DNA of 64,000 nucleotides from Mesorhizobium sp. Lineage in GTDB: Bacteria > Pseudomonadota > Alphaproteobacteria > Rhizobiales > Rhizobiaceae. Below are positions 8,708 through 18,802 of the stretch, piece after piece. Position 1 is the first letter of the stretch. The number at the start of each line of letters is the position of its first letter. Made by a program: the position numbers and the translations under genes. The notes under the pieces were generated by a model. That model searched no databases, was not told the origin of the DNA, and was given only the letters and a program-made list of their open reading frames with translations. The DNA is taken from positions 1-64,000 of the forward strand of contig SAQL01000030.1 in NCBI GenBank assembly GCA_004020645.1, in the 5' to 3' direction.

Positions 8708-9835
8708 TCAAGGGTCGCCGACAAGCTCCGTATAGGTCCTCAGCTCGCCATCCTGCCCGCGAATCCGCCAGGTCTCTCCGTCCTGCGCCTCGACATAGCA
8801 CGGGCCGAGCGGCACTTTGCCGCCGCCGTCCGGCAGGTCCAGCACATAGACCGGATTGCAGATGCCCGACAGGCGCGCCCGCAAGGCGCTGGCCAGCGCC
8901 TGTCCCTCGGCAATCGTGGTGCGCCGGTGCGCCATGCCGCGGGCGAGGTCGCCGTGGTGCAGGTAATAGGGTTTGACGCCGAGGCGGTACATCAGCTCGC
9001 GGCACAGCTCCTCCAGCACCTCGACCGTGTCGTTGACGCCCTTCAGCAGAACGCTCTGGTTGAGCAGCACGAAGCCGCCTTGCCGCAACGTGCGGCAGGC
9101 TTCTTCGGTGGCCGGCGTGATCTCCCGCGCATGGTTGAAATGAGTGACGACCGTGACCATCAGCCGGCCCTGCAGGGAGCGAACCAGCCCTGATGTGACG
9201 CGCGACGGCAGCGCGACGGGCACGCGCGTGTGGATGCGTAGGAGCCGCACATGCGGAACCGCCTCGAGGCGGGCGCGGATTTCCGCCAGCGCCTTGTCCG
9301 GCAGCGACAGCGGGTCGCCGCCGGTCAGGATCACCTCGCGGATTTCGGGGTGGGCCGCGATATAGGCGAAGGCCGGCTCCAGCGCCTCACGCGAAAAACC
9401 GCGGCCGATTGAGGTGAGGGATTCCTTGCGGAAGCAGAACCGGCAATAGACCGCGCATTGATAGGTCGGGAACAACAGCACCCGGTCGGCATGGCGATGC
9501 GTCAATCGCGGCACCGGGCTGAAGGCATGGTCGGCGATCGGGTCGTCGAGCTCGCCTTCCTGCTCAGCCAGTTCTTCGGGCGAAGGGATGACCTGAAGCC
9601 GGATCGGATCGGCGGGGTCGCTCCAGTCGATCAGGTCGAGATAGGCTTTTGGGATGCGAACCTTGTGGCGCGTGGCCGCGGCTTGAGCCGCCGCGCGCTC
9701 GGCTGGCGACAGCGGCAGCGAATCCAGATCGCGCACCTGCCGCACGCCCGCGCGAACATCGTCCTGCCAGGTGGTGTCGTCGTCGGCAGACACGCCGGCT
9801 GCATCCATGCTGGCGTCGTCGAGGTGTGAGGTCAT
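8708..9835 (-). CDS. kamA: Lysine 2,3-aminomutase-like radical SAM enzyme (KamA/EpmB family)
   Basis: 375 residues. The radical SAM cluster motif is CAVYCRFC (about residue 120), the SAM-binding GGDP is in LTGGDPLSLPD, and the C-terminal GGGKVPL carries the lysine expected to bind PLP. Family members interconvert alpha- and beta-lysine. In bacteria with EF-P modification the short form (EpmB) makes (R)-beta-lysine for EpmA. The length suits the short EpmB-like form rather than clostridial LAM, which is longer. No epmA or efp gene is adjacent, so the physiological substrate is undecided. ATG 9835 follows AAGGAGCC; an upstream extension to 9949 is non-conserved. Both flanks are palindromic repeats. 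Confidence 0.85.
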   Translation of the reverse strand: MTSHLDDASMDAAGVSADDDTTWQDDVRAGVRQVRDLDSLPLSPAERAAAQAAATRHKVRIPKAYLDLIDWSDPADPIRLQVIPSPEELAEQEGELDDPIADHAFSPVPRLTHRHADRVLLFPTYQCAVYCRFCFRKESLTSIGRGFSREALEPAFAYIAAHPEIREVILTGGDPLSLPDKALAEIRARLEAVPHVRLLRIHTRVPVALPSRVTSGLVRSLQGRLMVTVVTHFNHAREITPATEEACRTLRQGGFVLLNQSVLLKGVNDTVEVLEELCRELMYRLGVKPYYLHHGDLARGMAHRRTTIAEGQALASALRARLSGICNPVYVLDLPDGGGKVPLGPCYVEAQDGETWRIRGQDGELRTYTELVGDP

Positions 9836-9942
9836 CGAAGGCTCCTTGAGTTCGGGGCTGGATACAGCATTGAAGCCAGGGCTTGAAGGCATTAAGCGTT
9901 GCCGGGATGACAGGGACGAAAAGGCCGCGCTCAGCAGCGAAG

Positions 9943-10206
9943 CTGCCAATCTCCCCCCTTGTGGGGGAGATGCCCGGCAGGGCAGAGGGGGGCGCGAAGG
10001 ATCGCCAACCTTGTTCGTTCGTTCTGAACGCGCAAAGGACGTTCTAAGCTAATGCCGTGAGAGCGGATTGGGATCGGTGAGAGAAGTCGGCGGGACAGCG
10101 CCCCCCTCTGCCCTGCCGGACGTTCGTCGTTCGGAAAGCCAAGCAATTGGCTTTCCGTCCGCTGCGCGGACCACTCCTCAACCCCACAAGGGGGGGAGAT
10201 TGGCAG
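9943..10206. repeat. Palindromic intergenic repeat element
   Basis: Outer arms at about 9943-9970 and 10180-10206 are complementary (CTGCCAATCTCC against GGAGATTGGCAG). Internal arms pair GGCAGGGCAGAGGGGGG (about 9973) with CCCCCCTCTGCCCTGCC (about 10101). The right half also holds a hairpin around AAGCCAAGCAATTGGCTTT. It fills the gap between the aminomutase gene and the MscS gene and ends only three bases from the MscS stop codon. Confidence 0.75.
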
Positions 10207-10208
10207 GA

Positions 10209-11513
10209 TCAGCGCCCGCCTGATTTCTCAGCGCGCCCATCCGGCTTCATGATGATCTCGCGATGCGGATAGGGGATGTCTATGCCGTTTTCCCTAAAAG
10301 TGTCCCACAGCGCCAGCAGGACCCTGCCGCGCACGTTGGTCAGGCCTTGCTGAGGGTCGTGGATCCAGAAGCGCAGGACGAAATTGAGCGAGGACTCGCC
10401 GAAGTCCGTGAGCCAGCAGACCGGCCGCCGGTCTGCTTCGACCCGGCCTACGCTCATGGCGGCCGCTATCGCCAGTTCACTGACCTTATGCGGGTCGGCG
10501 TCGTAAGAGACCCCGAAATTCACGTCGAGCCGCACAAGGTTATCGCTGAACGACCAGTTGATGACCCTTTGGGTGATGAAGTCTTCGTTCGGGATCAGGT
10601 ATTCGCGGCCGTCGCGCGTCACCACCGAGACAAACCGCGCCCGCAATTCGCGTACCCAGCCAAAAGTGCTTTCGAGCGAAATGGTGTCGCCCGGCTTGAT
10701 CGACTTGTCGAGCAGGATGATCATGCCGGAGACGAAATTTGAAACGACCTTCTGCAGACCGAAAGCCAGGCCGACGCCGACGGCACCGGAAAATATCGTC
10801 AGAGCGGTCAGGTCGAGACCGACGGAAGACAGGGCGATGGCACCCGCCACCAGCACAAGGCCGACCTTTGCGACCTTGCCGACGAGGACGCGGATCGAGG
10901 GTGTCAGCTCTTCGGAGATCCGGACGCGCTCATCGATATACTTGCCGACGACCACCGCAAGCCAAACCGTGGCGATCAGCAGCAGCGCCGCTTTCAGCAC
11001 CATGAGAGCCGACAGGCGGACCGCGCCCAAAGGTATTGCGAGGCCGTCCAGGAACGCCGCGGCGTCGTCATCGATGCCCAGGATGACGAGGGCCGCATAG
11101 ATCCAGGTCAGCCAGGCGAGAGCCCGCGCGACAAAGCGATTGCGGATGATGCGCGACAGCACCGACGCGAACAGCCACGCGAGGGATAGCGAGAGCGCGA
11201 TATAGATGAAATGGGTCCGGCTTGGCCAGGTGACGGCGCGCATGAGAATGAGCGCGGCAAGCAGGAAGACCGTGAACAGGATCCAGTCGGTGCGCCGCAA
11301 CAGGGCAACGACGACCCTCAACAGTCCGGGATGCCCCTTGATCTGGCGTGCCCGGTTCTCCACGAGCGGTTCGATGCGCTGCGCCGCGAGCTTGGCGACC
11401 AGGAAGAGCACGACGATGATGGCAGCCTGATAGAAGAACCACGGCGTGACGGCGTAGTCGAACCATCGGCTGGCCCAGGCCAGCGATTCATCGATGGCGT
11501 TGCGAAAATCCAT
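10209..11513 (-). CDS. MscS-family mechanosensitive channel
   Basis: 434 residues with about five to six predicted membrane segments in the first 260 residues (VTPWFFYQAAIIVVLFLVAK; WILFTVFLLAALILMRAV; FIYIALSLSLAWLFASVL). The pore helix is recognisable as FSGAVGVGLAFGLQKVVSNF, followed by the beta domain (DTISLESTFGWVRELRARF, REYLIPNEDFITQRVINWS) and the C-terminal alpha/beta part. It resembles the YbdG/YkuT-type longer MscS channels of the inner membrane that release solutes on hypo-osmotic shock. The start was taken at ATG 11513; the longer upstream frame to 11678 overlaps decayed ABC-F sequence and is unlikely. Confidence 0.88.
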   Translation of the reverse strand: MDFRNAIDESLAWASRWFDYAVTPWFFYQAAIIVVLFLVAKLAAQRIEPLVENRARQIKGHPGLLRVVVALLRRTDWILFTVFLLAALILMRAVTWPSRTHFIYIALSLSLAWLFASVLSRIIRNRFVARALAWLTWIYAALVILGIDDDAAAFLDGLAIPLGAVRLSALMVLKAALLLIATVWLAVVVGKYIDERVRISEELTPSIRVLVGKVAKVGLVLVAGAIALSSVGLDLTALTIFSGAVGVGLAFGLQKVVSNFVSGMIILLDKSIKPGDTISLESTFGWVRELRARFVSVVTRDGREYLIPNEDFITQRVINWSFSDNLVRLDVNFGVSYDADPHKVSELAIAAAMSVGRVEADRRPVCWLTDFGESSLNFVLRFWIHDPQQGLTNVRGRVLLALWDTFRENGIDIPYPHREIIMKPDGRAEKSGGR

Positions 11514-11610
11514 TCCCACACGACCGCTATGGACTGGCGAACAGCAACATCCACAATGTCGCCGGCCTGGTGAAGGGTCAAGCCGGCGATCGGACGCCTT
11601 CAGCGCCCCC

Positions 11611-11738
11611 GCTCTGCGCCTCAGCCCCGCAGTCCCGGCGCCTCTGGCCGATGCGCTCGACATGTCAGCCGCCGCCACGGATGCCCTCTGGCGCCAGTTC
11701 CAGCACCCGGTTCAAGCGCGCGGCCAGGAAAGCGGCCG
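11611..11738 (-). pseudogene. Detached, decayed copy of the ABC-F gene 3' end
   Basis: About 128 bases align with the 3' end of the ABC-F gene (12616-12755), with many substitutions and a net loss of about 12 bases. The minus strand still reads NRVLELAPEGIRGGG, against NRVLELTPEGIHTYGGG in the full gene, followed by HVERIGQ against YVERTGQ. Frame is lost and no start exists. It marks an old partial duplication flanking the methyltransferase gene. The rest of 11514-12126 has no gene I can support. Confidence 0.75.
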
Positions 11739-12126
11739 GCCGGAAACATCCATTGATTAGAAACAACCGCTGGAAAGCGCTAACGCATAACATTAGCTTG
11801 CGCTTAAATTAGCTTGGGGGTATGTATCTAAACGGCCGGTGATCTACCCCCCAACCGGTTAGGCTCGGCGCCAGTCCCCCCCTCAGGTCAACGACGCCGA
11901 GCCGCTCCGGGGGTTCCGCTCGGTCCGGGACGTGCTTTAAGTGTCCCCCACTGTTCCCTTTCGCGGCAATTGAGAAGGTCGACCAGATCGTCGGCCTTTC
12001 GATATCGACCAAGGAACGCCTTCCGGAGGTGAACACATCGACGATGTCCGCGTCCCCTCATGTCCGGCCTTCCCGTCGCCAGCCATGGTCGCTAATCTCG
12101 GCTCACGGAAGGGCTGGAGAAGAGGA

Positions 12127-12558
12127 ATGGCGAACGACTTGTCGCCAAGGCTCTTGGCGATCGTCGATGCGTTGCCTTTGCGGCAGGGCATGCGGGTGCT
12201 GGAGATCGGCTGCGGCCCCGGTGCTGCGGCGCGCGAGATCGCGCGCCGGATTGGCGACGGCCACGTGCTGGCGATCGACCGCTCGGCCAAGGCCATCGCG
12301 CAGGCCAGGGCCGCCTCGCGCGCCGAGATTGCAGCGGGCCGGCTGAGCCTGCGTCAGGTCGCCATCGAGGATTTCCAACTGGAGGCGGACGAGAAGCATT
12401 TCGACATTGCCGTTGCGGTGCGCGTCGGCGCGTTGGACGGGCGTCATCCCGAGGCAGGAAAAATCGCCCTGCAACGGCTCAAGGCCGCGTTGACGGCGCA
12501 AGGCGGGCTGTTCATCGACGGCGGCGATCCGCTGCGCGAAATTGTGATACACGGCTGA
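12127..12558 (+). CDS. Class I SAM-dependent methyltransferase
   Basis: 143 residues. Motif I is VLEIGCGPGAAAREIARR (about residues 22-39), followed by the acidic VLAIDRSAKAIAQA (motif II) and FDIAVAVRVGAL (motif IV). The protein is short for a methyltransferase and ends soon after the fold's core, so substrate elements are minimal. The start at 12127 is favoured by GGAG seven bases upstream; an in-frame ATG at 12085 without such a site would add 14 residues. It lies between the ABC-F gene and its decayed copy, convergent with the ABC-F gene. Substrate unknown. Confidence 0.75.
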   Translation: MANDLSPRLLAIVDALPLRQGMRVLEIGCGPGAAAREIARRIGDGHVLAIDRSAKAIAQARAASRAEIAAGRLSLRQVAIEDFQLEADEKHFDIAVAVRVGALDGRHPEAGKIALQRLKAALTAQGGLFIDGGDPLREIVIHG

Positions 12559-12625
12559 GCAGCCCGTGCTTCCTTTCCGAAATCGAGCGTTTGGGTCACG
12601 GTGAGCGGCAACGCCGCTCTGCGCC

Positions 12626-14249
<1,624 letters not shown>

Positions 14250-14441
14250 GCTTTTCACGCGTGCCCAAGGGATTTTCCCCGCGCCAATACGCGATAGGCC
14301 GCGCCTGCGGAAGCCCGCAAAGCAAGAGGTTGCGTGCCAAATTGTCCGAACCGACTGATATATATTGGTTGGCTATCCAGCTGAATGTCCACGCACACTC
14401 CGGAACCATCCGGTCTCGAACCGACAATTCTTCGGTTCGGG

Positions 14442-14687
14442 TCATGCGCTGGAGTCAGATACCAGTTCCATGGCCGAGCCACTCTCGGAGTGGTCATCTT
14501 CTGCGGCTTCCGCTCCGGGCCTATTGGCCGCCCAGAGGAGGTACGCGAAATAACCAATTTGCAAAACGATCAAGGCGATGACCGTTCCGCCGGTCGCCTT
14601 CCAGATTGAACCCGTTGCCCAATAAGTCGAGATCGCCACGATGAACGACATGGTGAGCATGCCCACCAGGAACTGCAGAACATTCAT
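14442..14687 (-). CDS. SyrA/ExoX-like small membrane protein
   Basis: 81 residues. Two hydrophobic helices at about 4-22 (LQFLVGMLTMSFIVAISTYW) and 33-54 (GGTVIALIVLQIGYFAYLLW), then a polar acidic tail. This matches the exopolysaccharide production repressor family (SyrA type) known from Sinorhizobium and Mesorhizobium, where a small inner-membrane protein alters exopolysaccharide output through two-component signalling. Membership rests on the topology and the STYWxTGSxW and QxGYF pattern. It is not next to exopolysaccharide genes here. Confidence 0.65.
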   Translation of the reverse strand: MNVLQFLVGMLTMSFIVAISTYWATGSIWKATGGTVIALIVLQIGYFAYLLWAANRPGAEAAEDDHSESGSAMELVSDSSA

Positions 14688-14905
14688 GAACTTTCAAAGC
14701 CGTCCGGCAACTTACAACAGCCGAGACGCCTTCCCCCAAAACACTCGTTACCCAATACCCGCAACCAGCATCCCATCATTTTAGGGGCGGCGCAAGTACC
14801 ATGTCGAGCAGCGGCCGCCATGGCGCAACTTATGGTTTACGGGTTACCTGGCTCCGTGCCGGAAGGTCCGCTGGACGTTCAGATTCGAGGTTCGAACCGA
14901 ATAGC

Positions 14906-14930
14906 GGAACCTCGGATAGTGCCAGCAGTT
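14906..14930 (+). promoter_or_regulatory. EcfG/RpoE2-type promoter
   Basis: GGAAC at 14906-14910, then 16 bases, then AGTT at 14927-14930, close to the alphaproteobacterial general-stress consensus GGAAC-N16/17-CGTT. It ends 36 bases before the ATG at 14967 on the same strand, a sensible promoter position. Confidence 0.6.
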
Positions 14931-14966
14931 TAGAAAGACAGCCTCAAACACCGAAAGGAGAATGAG

Positions 14967-15296
14967 ATGAAGACGCTTACCGCTATTTTGCTCGCCACCT
15001 CTATGATCGGCCTGAGCGCCGGCACGGCAAGCGCCACCTGCCATGAGACGACCGCATCGATCGAAGCTCAATCGGGCGTCGCAAAAGACGGAACGCGTGC
15101 GCCCCTCGAAACCGATGCGAATGCCGGCAACAGAGTAGAGGGCGGCCCGGCCAACAAGACCGGCAACACCATGCCGCTTGCCAACCAGGAAGCCGGTGGC
15201 GATAAAAACCTTGCCACCTCGCAGCAGGATGTCGAGGCGCAGCAGGAGGGTGAAAAGACAGCGGCGGCCAAGGCCGACCCCTGCAAGCCGGATTGA
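14967..15296 (+). CDS. Small exported hydrophilic protein
   Basis: 109 residues. A signal peptide (MKTLTAILLATSMIGLSAGT, cleavage likely after ASA) is followed by a low-complexity polar chain rich in Ala, Glu, Gly and Gln, with one Cys near each end of the mature protein (TCHETT and DPCKPD). No domain recognised. GAAAGGAGAATGAG before the ATG is a good ribosome site. The EcfG-type promoter just upstream suggests induction in general stress; its disorder-like composition resembles stress-protective periplasmic proteins, which is inference. Confidence 0.7.
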   Translation: MKTLTAILLATSMIGLSAGTASATCHETTASIEAQSGVAKDGTRAPLETDANAGNRVEGGPANKTGNTMPLANQEAGGDKNLATSQQDVEAQQEGEKTAAAKADPCKPD

Positions 15297-15343
15297 CGCG
15301 GATTGAGGGGCTGCCGCAGACCGCAGCACAAGGCGAAGCGCGG

Positions 15344-17347
15344 TCATCCAATTCCACCGGTCACCACGTAGGCGCCGGCGGCGCGTCCGTCTTCAAGACG
15401 CACGACGGCGCTGATGATCGAGCCGTAGGAGCCGCGCCAGACGCTGTGGATTCTCTCGTGCTCTTTGGCCGGTACGACTGCACGCCCGGTGAAGCGCGCG
15501 CGGGTCCGCTGCATGCGAATGGGCTCGCCGTTGACATGGACTTTCACGCTGGTCTCGATTCCCGTTCCGACCACATCTAGCGTGACTGTTATCTCGTCCT
15601 GATCCGCACGGCGCGTCTCGGCGGCAAGGGTGAGCGGCGGCGCCTCGCCGGGCCGGCGGGCGGAGGGCCGGGCGGAAAAAACATCGTCGGGAAGTTCCGG
15701 AGTGCGCGGCGGCCGGTTGCGGCGCTGGCCAAAACGCTCGAAGTCGCCGGCCAGCCGAAGCAGCCTGGTGTCGTCATATGCCTTGCCGGCGAAGGTGAGG
15801 CCGACCGGCATGCCGATATCGGCCATCGTGCCCATCGGCACGGTGACGGTCGGAATACCGAGATGACGCCACACCAGATTGCCGTTGGCGACCCAGGTGC
15901 CGTTGCGCCACGCCAGCGCTGCGGAGGCCTCGTTGACATCCGCATCGGCCGCCCCGACATCGGCGACGGCAGGAAACACCACGGCGTCGAGCCCTTGCGC
16001 GTCGAGCCAATCCTCGAAGTCGATGCGCCGCGTCGCCTCCAGGCCTTTCAGACCGGCCTCCAATCCGGGGATATCAGCGAGTGGTGTCACGCCGCGTTTG
16101 GCCCGCTCGACATATTCCGCCAGATCAAAACTGTCGCCATAGCGATCCGGCAGCGTGCCCGGCGGCCGCGGAAAGATTTTTGCGCCGTCGACCGAGGACA
16201 GATCGGGGATCGCGGGGTCGGCATTGGCGCGCAGGAAATCGTCCCAGGCGAAGATGCACAGGTCCCATATCTCGCGTTCGGCGAATTCTTCCGGCACCAG
16301 CCGGCGATCGACCATATTTTTTGTGCCCGGCCGGTCGCGCTCGTAGTTGGAGACGACAGGGAAATCGACCTCGACCACATCAGCGCCGAGCCGCCGCAGA
16401 TCCGCTGCCGCCTGCTCCCACAGCTCCAGCACCGAGGCGCGGGTCTGAATCGGCACATCAACCTCCATATCTCGGCCGATATACATGCGGGGCACGCCGA
16501 GCCGCACGCCTTGCAGCGCCCCCTCCAACTCGAGCCCGGTGTAGCGCGGCGGCCGCACGGCCGAGCTTTTTGGCAGTGCCACCCAGGGCTGTGCGCGCCA
16601 GAAATCGCCTCTTGTGTCCGGGTCGTCGGCGACGATCACGTCGAGCAGTTCGAGCATATCGCGCACGCTGCGCGTATGCGGCACCACCACGTCCATCGTC
16701 GGCACCAGCGGCCAGTTGCCGCGCACCGAAATGACGCCGCGCGACGGCGTGTAGGCGACCAGCGCGTTGTTCGACGCCGGCGCCCGGCCCGACGACCATG
16801 TCTCCTCGCCGAGCCCGAAGGCGGCGAAGCTGGCGGCGGTCGCGGTGCCCGAACCGTTAGATGAGCCCGAGGCGAAGGCCGCAGTCAGGTAATCGGCATT
16901 GTAGGGGCTTTCCGCCCTTCCGTAGACGCCGCGCTGCATGCCCCCATTGGCCATCGGCGGCATGTTGGTCAGCCCGATCAGCACCGCGCCGCCGGCCCGC
17001 AGCCGCCCGATGGTGAAGGCGTCCTCATTGGCGGTGAGATGCTCGAAGGCCGGCGAGCCGGCAGCGACCGTCAGGCCTTTCACCTTGTAGCTGTCCTTGG
17101 CGGTATAGGGGATGCCGTCCAGCGGCCCGAGCGTCGCACCGCTTCTGCGGCGCTGGTCGGACGCGGCGGCCTCCTCGAACATTTTGGGATTGAGCACGGG
17201 AACGGCATTGAGGGCGATGCCATGGCGATCGTAATGCGCAATCCTGCGCAGACAGGCCCCGACCAGCTCGACGCTGGTGACGGTACCGGCCTCCAGCGCC
17301 CGCCGCAGCTCTGCGATGGACGCCTCGACGATGTGGAGATTGGTCAT
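15344..17347 (-). CDS. Amidase-signature family hydrolase with C-terminal extension
   Basis: 667 residues, about 180 longer than a basic amidase. The Ser-cisSer-Lys triad is recognisable: Lys in GIPYTAKDSYKVKG (about residue 84), cis-Ser in the Gly/Ser-rich ASGSSNGSGTATAASFA (about 160-176), and the nucleophile Ser in GEETWSSGRAPASNNA (about 185). The core ends near residue 540 with GIPTVTVPMGTMADIGMPVG. The last 110 residues (from about 560) form a separate beta-rich region. Family members hydrolyse amides such as biuret, allophanate or indoleacetamide; the substrate is not predictable here. No signal peptide. It is monocistronic between a small exported-protein gene and a large repeat region. 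Confidence 0.85.
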   Translation of the reverse strand: MTNLHIVEASIAELRRALEAGTVTSVELVGACLRRIAHYDRHGIALNAVPVLNPKMFEEAAASDQRRRSGATLGPLDGIPYTAKDSYKVKGLTVAAGSPAFEHLTANEDAFTIGRLRAGGAVLIGLTNMPPMANGGMQRGVYGRAESPYNADYLTAAFASGSSNGSGTATAASFAAFGLGEETWSSGRAPASNNALVAYTPSRGVISVRGNWPLVPTMDVVVPHTRSVRDMLELLDVIVADDPDTRGDFWRAQPWVALPKSSAVRPPRYTGLELEGALQGVRLGVPRMYIGRDMEVDVPIQTRASVLELWEQAAADLRRLGADVVEVDFPVVSNYERDRPGTKNMVDRRLVPEEFAEREIWDLCIFAWDDFLRANADPAIPDLSSVDGAKIFPRPPGTLPDRYGDSFDLAEYVERAKRGVTPLADIPGLEAGLKGLEATRRIDFEDWLDAQGLDAVVFPAVADVGAADADVNEASAALAWRNGTWVANGNLVWRHLGIPTVTVPMGTMADIGMPVGLTFAGKAYDDTRLLRLAGDFERFGQRRNRPPRTPELPDDVFSARPSARRPGEAPPLTLAAETRRADQDEITVTLDVVGTGIETSVKVHVNGEPIRMQRTRARFTGRAVVPAKEHERIHSVWRGSYGSIISAVVRLEDGRAAGAYVVTGGIG

Positions 17348-17455
17348 TTTGTCCCAACGCTTGGTTCTCGAAGCGGTATTGGCCTCGAAAACCGATGCCG
17401 TAAAGGGGTTTTGCGCAGGCGGCCGTGGAGGGAGAATGAGTCAGAGCAAAGGCTG

Positions 17456-17700
17456 GCGCTCTACGGCGCCCCCCTCTGCCCTGGCCCTCTTTGCCAAAAC
17501 TTGGCATCTCCCCCACAAGGGGGGAGATCGGCAGCGTCGGCGGCGGCGCCAACTGTTCAACGCTGGAGATTGGCGAAAGCCGAAGTGACAGCCGATCTCC
17601 CCCCTTGTGGGGGAGATGCCCGGCAGGGCAGAGGGGGGCGCTCAAGCTCCGACCAGGAAATTGCTCACTCCGGCGCGCCCGGGAAAGCGCCACCGCAACG
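17456..17700. repeat. Long intergenic palindrome, copy A
   Basis: Arms pair CCCCCCTCTGCCCTG near 17467 with CAGGGCAGAGGGGGG near 17624, and ATCTCCCCC near 17505 with GGGGGAGAT near 17606. The left arm carries a longer variant containing TTTGCCAAAACTTGGC, while the right arm has the short GCCCGGCAGGG form. The spacer holds GGCGGCGGCGCCAACTGTTC. A second copy follows at 17789. Together they fill most of 17348-18021, which has no gene. Confidence 0.8.
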
Positions 17701-17788
17701 ACCGCCGCCAGCCACAGCTTCGCCACCCAACCCGACCTTGAGGGGTATGCGCAGTGAGGCATCGTCAATGCTCGGTCGCTATTGAGGT

Positions 17789-18018
17789 TGGCGCTCTATG
17801 GCGCCCCCCTCTGCCCTGCCGGGCATCTCCCCCACGAGGGGGGAGATTGGCAGCATCGGCGGCGGCGCCAACTGTTCATCGCTGGAGATTAGCGAAAGCC
17901 GAAGTGACAGCCGATCTCCCCCCTTGTGGGGGAGATGCCAAGTTTTAGCAAAGAGGGCAGGACAGAGGGGCGCTCAAGCTCCAACCAGGAAATTGCTCGC
18001 TCCGGCGCGCCCGGGTAG
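17789..18018. repeat. Long intergenic palindrome, copy B
   Basis: Direct copy of the element at 17456: spacer and flanks are in the same orientation and about 90 percent alike by eye. Here the left arm has the short GCCGGGC form and the right arm carries the long variant GCCAAGTTTTAGCAAAGAGG. The arm variants are therefore exchanged relative to copy A. It ends just before the exonuclease III stop codon. Confidence 0.8.
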
Positions 18019-18021
18019 CCC

Positions 18022-18792
18022 TCACCGCAATTCCACCCACACCGGGGCGTGGTCGCTGGCGCCGGTCTCGCCGCGCACGTCGCGGTCGATGCCTGCCGCG
18101 GTCAGCCGGCGCGCCAGCTTCTTCGACAGCAATATATGATCGAGCCGCAGGCCGGCGTCGCGCTGCCAGCGGTTGCGGCGATAATCCCAGAATGTGTAGA
18201 GCGTCTCCTTCGGGTGCTTCTTGCGCAGTGCATCTAGCCAGCCCTGGTCGAGCAGCGCTGCGAAGGCGGCGCGGCTTTCCGGCTGCACCAGCGCATTGTC
18301 GTCATAGGAGCGGGTCGGGTAGATGTCGCGCGGCTCGGGCACGATGTTGTAGTCGCCGGCCAGCACCACCGGCAGCCCGGTGTCGAACAGTTCCGCCGCA
18401 TGCGCGTTCAGGCGCTCGTGCCACGCCAGCTTGTACTGGAATTTCGGGCCGGGCTGCGGGTTGCCGTTCGGCGCATAGAGGCAGGCGACGACGATGCCGC
18501 TGACCGCCGCCTCGATGTAGCGGGCCTGGTTATCGCTGTCGTCGCCGGGCAGAGCTTCGCGGATCAGAACGGGTTCTGAACCCCGCCCAAGTATGGCGAC
18601 GCCGTTCCAGGTCGGCTTTCCCACCCACACCGCGCCATAGCCGGCCGCCGCGAGTGCTGTGCGCGGAAACTGCGTCTGCCTTGCCTTCAGTTCCTGCAGG
18701 CAGACGATGTCGGGCTTGGCGACAGACAGCCAGGCCAGCAGGTTTTGCAGCCGGCCGTTGATGTTGTTGACGTTGAAGGTGGCGATCTTCAT
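18022..18792 (-). CDS. xthA: Exodeoxyribonuclease III
   Basis: 256 residues of the endonuclease/exonuclease/phosphatase fold. Family motifs are clear: MKIATFNVNNINGRLQNLL at the start, CLQELKA with the metal-binding Glu, LYAPNG, VVLAGDYNIVPEPRDI, LDHILLSKKL, and the terminal GASDHAPVWVEL with the catalytic Asp-His. Exonuclease III incises abasic sites and degrades 3' ends in base excision repair. It begins ten bases after the hydrolase gene at 18803 and probably shares its transcript. Length is normal for the family. Confidence 0.93.
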   Translation of the reverse strand: MKIATFNVNNINGRLQNLLAWLSVAKPDIVCLQELKARQTQFPRTALAAAGYGAVWVGKPTWNGVAILGRGSEPVLIREALPGDDSDNQARYIEAAVSGIVVACLYAPNGNPQPGPKFQYKLAWHERLNAHAAELFDTGLPVVLAGDYNIVPEPRDIYPTRSYDDNALVQPESRAAFAALLDQGWLDALRKKHPKETLYTFWDYRRNRWQRDAGLRLDHILLSKKLARRLTAAGIDRDVRGETGASDHAPVWVELR

Positions 18793-18802
18793 CGGGCGGC
18801 AG

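Noticed and set aside
8036..9193. Long plus-strand frame of 385 codons opposite the aminomutase gene
   Set aside because: It is antisense to a clear radical SAM gene and runs through palindromic repeats; long antisense frames are expected in GC-rich DNA.
11514..11678. N-terminal extension of the MscS channel to 11678
   Set aside because: The extension reads through the decayed ABC-F fragment and is Arg/Gly/Cys-rich, unlike a channel N-terminus.
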